Origin: Atopobiaceae bacterium
GTDB lineage: Bacteria > Actinomycetota > Coriobacteriia > Coriobacteriales > Atopobiaceae
Assembly: GCA_022482785.1 (NCBI GenBank)
Contig: JAKVON010000007.1
Location: 48,755-112,754, forward strand
Reading direction: 5' to 3'
DNA: 64,000 nucleotides
Every line of letters begins with the position of its first letter. The first letter of the stretch is position 1. The notes below the pieces were generated by a model. The model did not search any database, was not told the DNA's origin, and saw nothing but the letters and a program-made list of their open reading frames with translations. This document shows positions 62,267 to 64,000 of the stretch, in pieces. The position numbers and the translations under genes are program-made.

Positions 62267-63988
62267 ATGGAAGACTACGACCTCATCGTCGGGCACAAGC
62301 CCGCAGAGGCCATCGCCAACTGGACGAGGCTCTGCGCTGAGTGCAGGAAGACGCAGGAAGACGTCCTCAAGGGGATACTCGGGCTCGCGGCCGGCACGGA
62401 GATAGGCAAGCGCTACTCCTTCGCAGGCATCGACTCGATCGAGGCCTTCCAGGAGAGGGTCCCCGTCCTCGACTACCCCGACATCGAGGACTACGTCGAG
62501 CGCATGGCCGACGGGGAGGAGGACCTGCTCTTCCCCGGGCGGACCGAGTACTTCATCTCCACCTCGGGCACCACGGGGAGCTCGAAGAAGATCCCCGAGA
62601 GCCCTGCCGGCATGAGCGCCAAGAGGGCCGTGCTCGACCTCCGCAACATCTACCTCGCCCAGAACGTCATCGCCGCCTGCATGAAGCTGCCCAAGTTCCA
62701 CGAGCTCCTCGCCAAGAAGGGCCTGGCCGACAAGGCCAGCGACGTGGCGTGGCTCGGCACGGGGATGCTCGAGCACGTCCACTTCTTCTCGGTGACCTCC
62801 GCGACCGAGAACCGGAAGACAAAGGGTGGCATAGACATTGGCTTCGCGTCGGGCAAGACGTTCGAGAACTCCCCCTTCACGCAGAGTCTCGCCTACCCCA
62901 AGGAGCTCATGACCTTCGCCGACGGCGATGCCGTCATGTATCTCACCATGCTCTTCGCGCTGCGCTACGACGACGTCACCATCGTCACCGCGAACAATGC
63001 GGCGAGGTTCTACGCCCGCGTGCGCTACGCGCAGCAACACGCCGAGCAGATCATCGCCGACCTCAAGGCAGGCACCATCTGGAGCGACCTCAGCCTCTCT
63101 GACGACCAGAGGGCGCTGCTCGAGTCGCAGCTCGAGCCCTTTCCCGAGAGGGCCGACGAGCTTCAGGCGATATTCGATCGAGGTCGCGACGAGTTCGTGC
63201 CGAGGAGCTACTGGCCCTACGTGGCGCTGACGAAGTTCTGGCTCGGCGGTTCCGTGGGCGTCAACGTCCGCAAGGTCAAGCCGCTCATGCCCACGGACAC
63301 CCTCTACTTCGACGTGGGCTACGGCGCCAGCGAGGCCAAGATCAACATCCCCTACCGCCCCGACACGGTGCCGGGCACGCTCGGCATCACGTCTGCGTTC
63401 TACGAGTTCAAGGCATCCGGCTCCGATGCCATGCTCACCGCGGACCAGCTCGAGCGGGGCAAGGACTACGAGATCTTCCTCACCACCTACTCGGGCCTCT
63501 ACCGCTACCCGCTCCACGACATCGTCCGCGTCGAGTCCTTCTTCCAGGAGACGCCCGACATCGAGTTCATCACCAAGTCGCGCGAGATCCTCAACATCGC
63601 CCAGGAGAAGGTTCCCGCGCCGCAGGCGATCGACCTGCTCATGGCCCTTGCCAAGGATAGGGGCCTCTCCATCAGGCAGGCCCAGGTCTATCCGAACCTG
63701 GACGAGCAGGCCTACGAGCTGTTCGTCGAGTTCGACGACGAGGAGCAGGCCGCGGCGTGCGACCTGGACGGGCTGGCCGGCGAGTTCGACCAGCTCCTGC
63801 AGGAGAAGTTCGAGCTCTACGGTCGCAATCGCGCGTTCCGGTCGCTCTCTCCCCTCCTGATGCATGCGATGCGCCAAGGATGGCAGGACTCGCTCTTCGC
63901 CGCCAAGGCGGACAAGGGCATACCGGCCTCACAGGTCAAGCTGGCCGTGATGGCGACCGAGCGGCCTGACGGAAAGTTGATCCTCTAG
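62267..63988 (+). CDS. GH3-family acyl-adenylate/amido synthetase 2
   Basis: A 573-residue second GH3-family enzyme. Seen: ISTSGTTGSSKKIPES (core 98-108, P-loop-like), the YxxSE equivalent GYGASEAKIN at 351-357, LYRYPLHDIV at 411-418, and the C-terminal domain with SREILNIAQEKVP and YELFVEFDDEEQAA. It is clearly diverged from the first GH3 protein, so the two probably act on different acids or amino acids, or successively. GAGAGG precedes the ATG. It is the last gene seen; the operon may continue off the right edge. Confidence 0.87.
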   Translation: MEDYDLIVGHKPAEAIANWTRLCAECRKTQEDVLKGILGLAAGTEIGKRYSFAGIDSIEAFQERVPVLDYPDIEDYVERMADGEEDLLFPGRTEYFISTSGTTGSSKKIPESPAGMSAKRAVLDLRNIYLAQNVIAACMKLPKFHELLAKKGLADKASDVAWLGTGMLEHVHFFSVTSATENRKTKGGIDIGFASGKTFENSPFTQSLAYPKELMTFADGDAVMYLTMLFALRYDDVTIVTANNAARFYARVRYAQQHAEQIIADLKAGTIWSDLSLSDDQRALLESQLEPFPERADELQAIFDRGRDEFVPRSYWPYVALTKFWLGGSVGVNVRKVKPLMPTDTLYFDVGYGASEAKINIPYRPDTVPGTLGITSAFYEFKASGSDAMLTADQLERGKDYEIFLTTYSGLYRYPLHDIVRVESFFQETPDIEFITKSREILNIAQEKVPAPQAIDLLMALAKDRGLSIRQAQVYPNLDEQAYELFVEFDDEEQAAACDLDGLAGEFDQLLQEKFELYGRNRAFRSLSPLLMHAMRQGWQDSLFAAKADKGIPASQVKLAVMATERPDGKLIL

Positions 63989-64000
63989 GCTCGAAATATG

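Noticed and set aside
1..64000. tRNA genes, rRNA, IS elements, CRISPR arrays, prophage genes
   Set aside because: Intergenic spaces were read for cloverleaf arms, inverted-repeat-bounded transposases, regularly spaced repeats and phage structural genes; none was seen.

Overview
The window is about 64 kb of high-GC bacterial chromosome. Gene content suggests a saccharolytic anaerobe or microaerophile of the class Coriobacteriia (Olsenella/Atopobiaceae-like): ATP-type PEP carboxykinase, acetate kinase, FucO-type dehydrogenase, GH2 and GH30 enzymes, a Cna-B adhesin and many ABC exporters. No rRNA or other phylogenetic marker is present, so this placement is an inference from gene content and base composition. 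I found no tRNA or rRNA gene, IS element, prophage or CRISPR array. No gap between genes exceeds about 250 bases; the larger gaps (such as 29953-30170, 32659-32857 and 48039-48231) are described in the leader, promoter or neighbouring gene entries.

Layout. 1-5133 (minus): the N-terminal part of a large Cna-B repeat surface protein running off the left edge, then pckA. 5376-13969: an aldose-1-epimerase-like gene (+); a minus-strand housekeeping run (rnd, YugP-type protease, xseA, xseB, HIT, ackA, a HAD-Nudix fusion); and a lipid kinase (+). 13973-19694 (minus): rfbA, fucO, a truncated DltA-like protein, a lysine-tailed protein, GH30 and a TetR regulator. 19742-19797 is a large palindrome over divergent promoters that also drive an HD-domain gene and a CmpB-type membrane protein. 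20917-24671 holds a YfhO/GT2 pair. 24668-26293 is amt-glnB. 26403-29019 holds a membrane protein, an acyl-ACP thioesterase and mnmA.

29049-40576 is unusual. It carries a HipA-like kinase, a KdpD/KdpE-like two-component system, a Na,K-ATPase-like P-type pump, two single-RCK TrkA proteins and a heterodimeric ABC exporter. Almost every gene here is broken by one or more single-base frameshifts although the downstream protein stays conserved. This looks more like a low-quality consensus patch than true decay. The genes are therefore listed as frameshifted (pseudogene type), but their function should be read from the rejoined frames.

40664-55551: hybrid histidine kinase, ADP-ribosylglycohydrolase, transglutaminase-like lipoprotein, an ABC system whose ATPase is fused to Sel1 repeats, a DUF4012-like protein, a DHA2 MFS exporter with a leader peptide, YaaA, a Rieske oxygenase, a frameshifted GH2 enzyme and an OFA-type MFS carrier.

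55720-63988 is the most interesting region. It is a tight plus-strand operon of a STAS protein, a GH3-family (plant auxin-conjugase-like) adenylating enzyme, both halves of a heterodimeric ABC exporter, a RimK-like ATP-grasp ligase and a second GH3 enzyme. It looks like an undescribed pathway that makes and exports an amide-linked small molecule. The operon may continue past the right edge.
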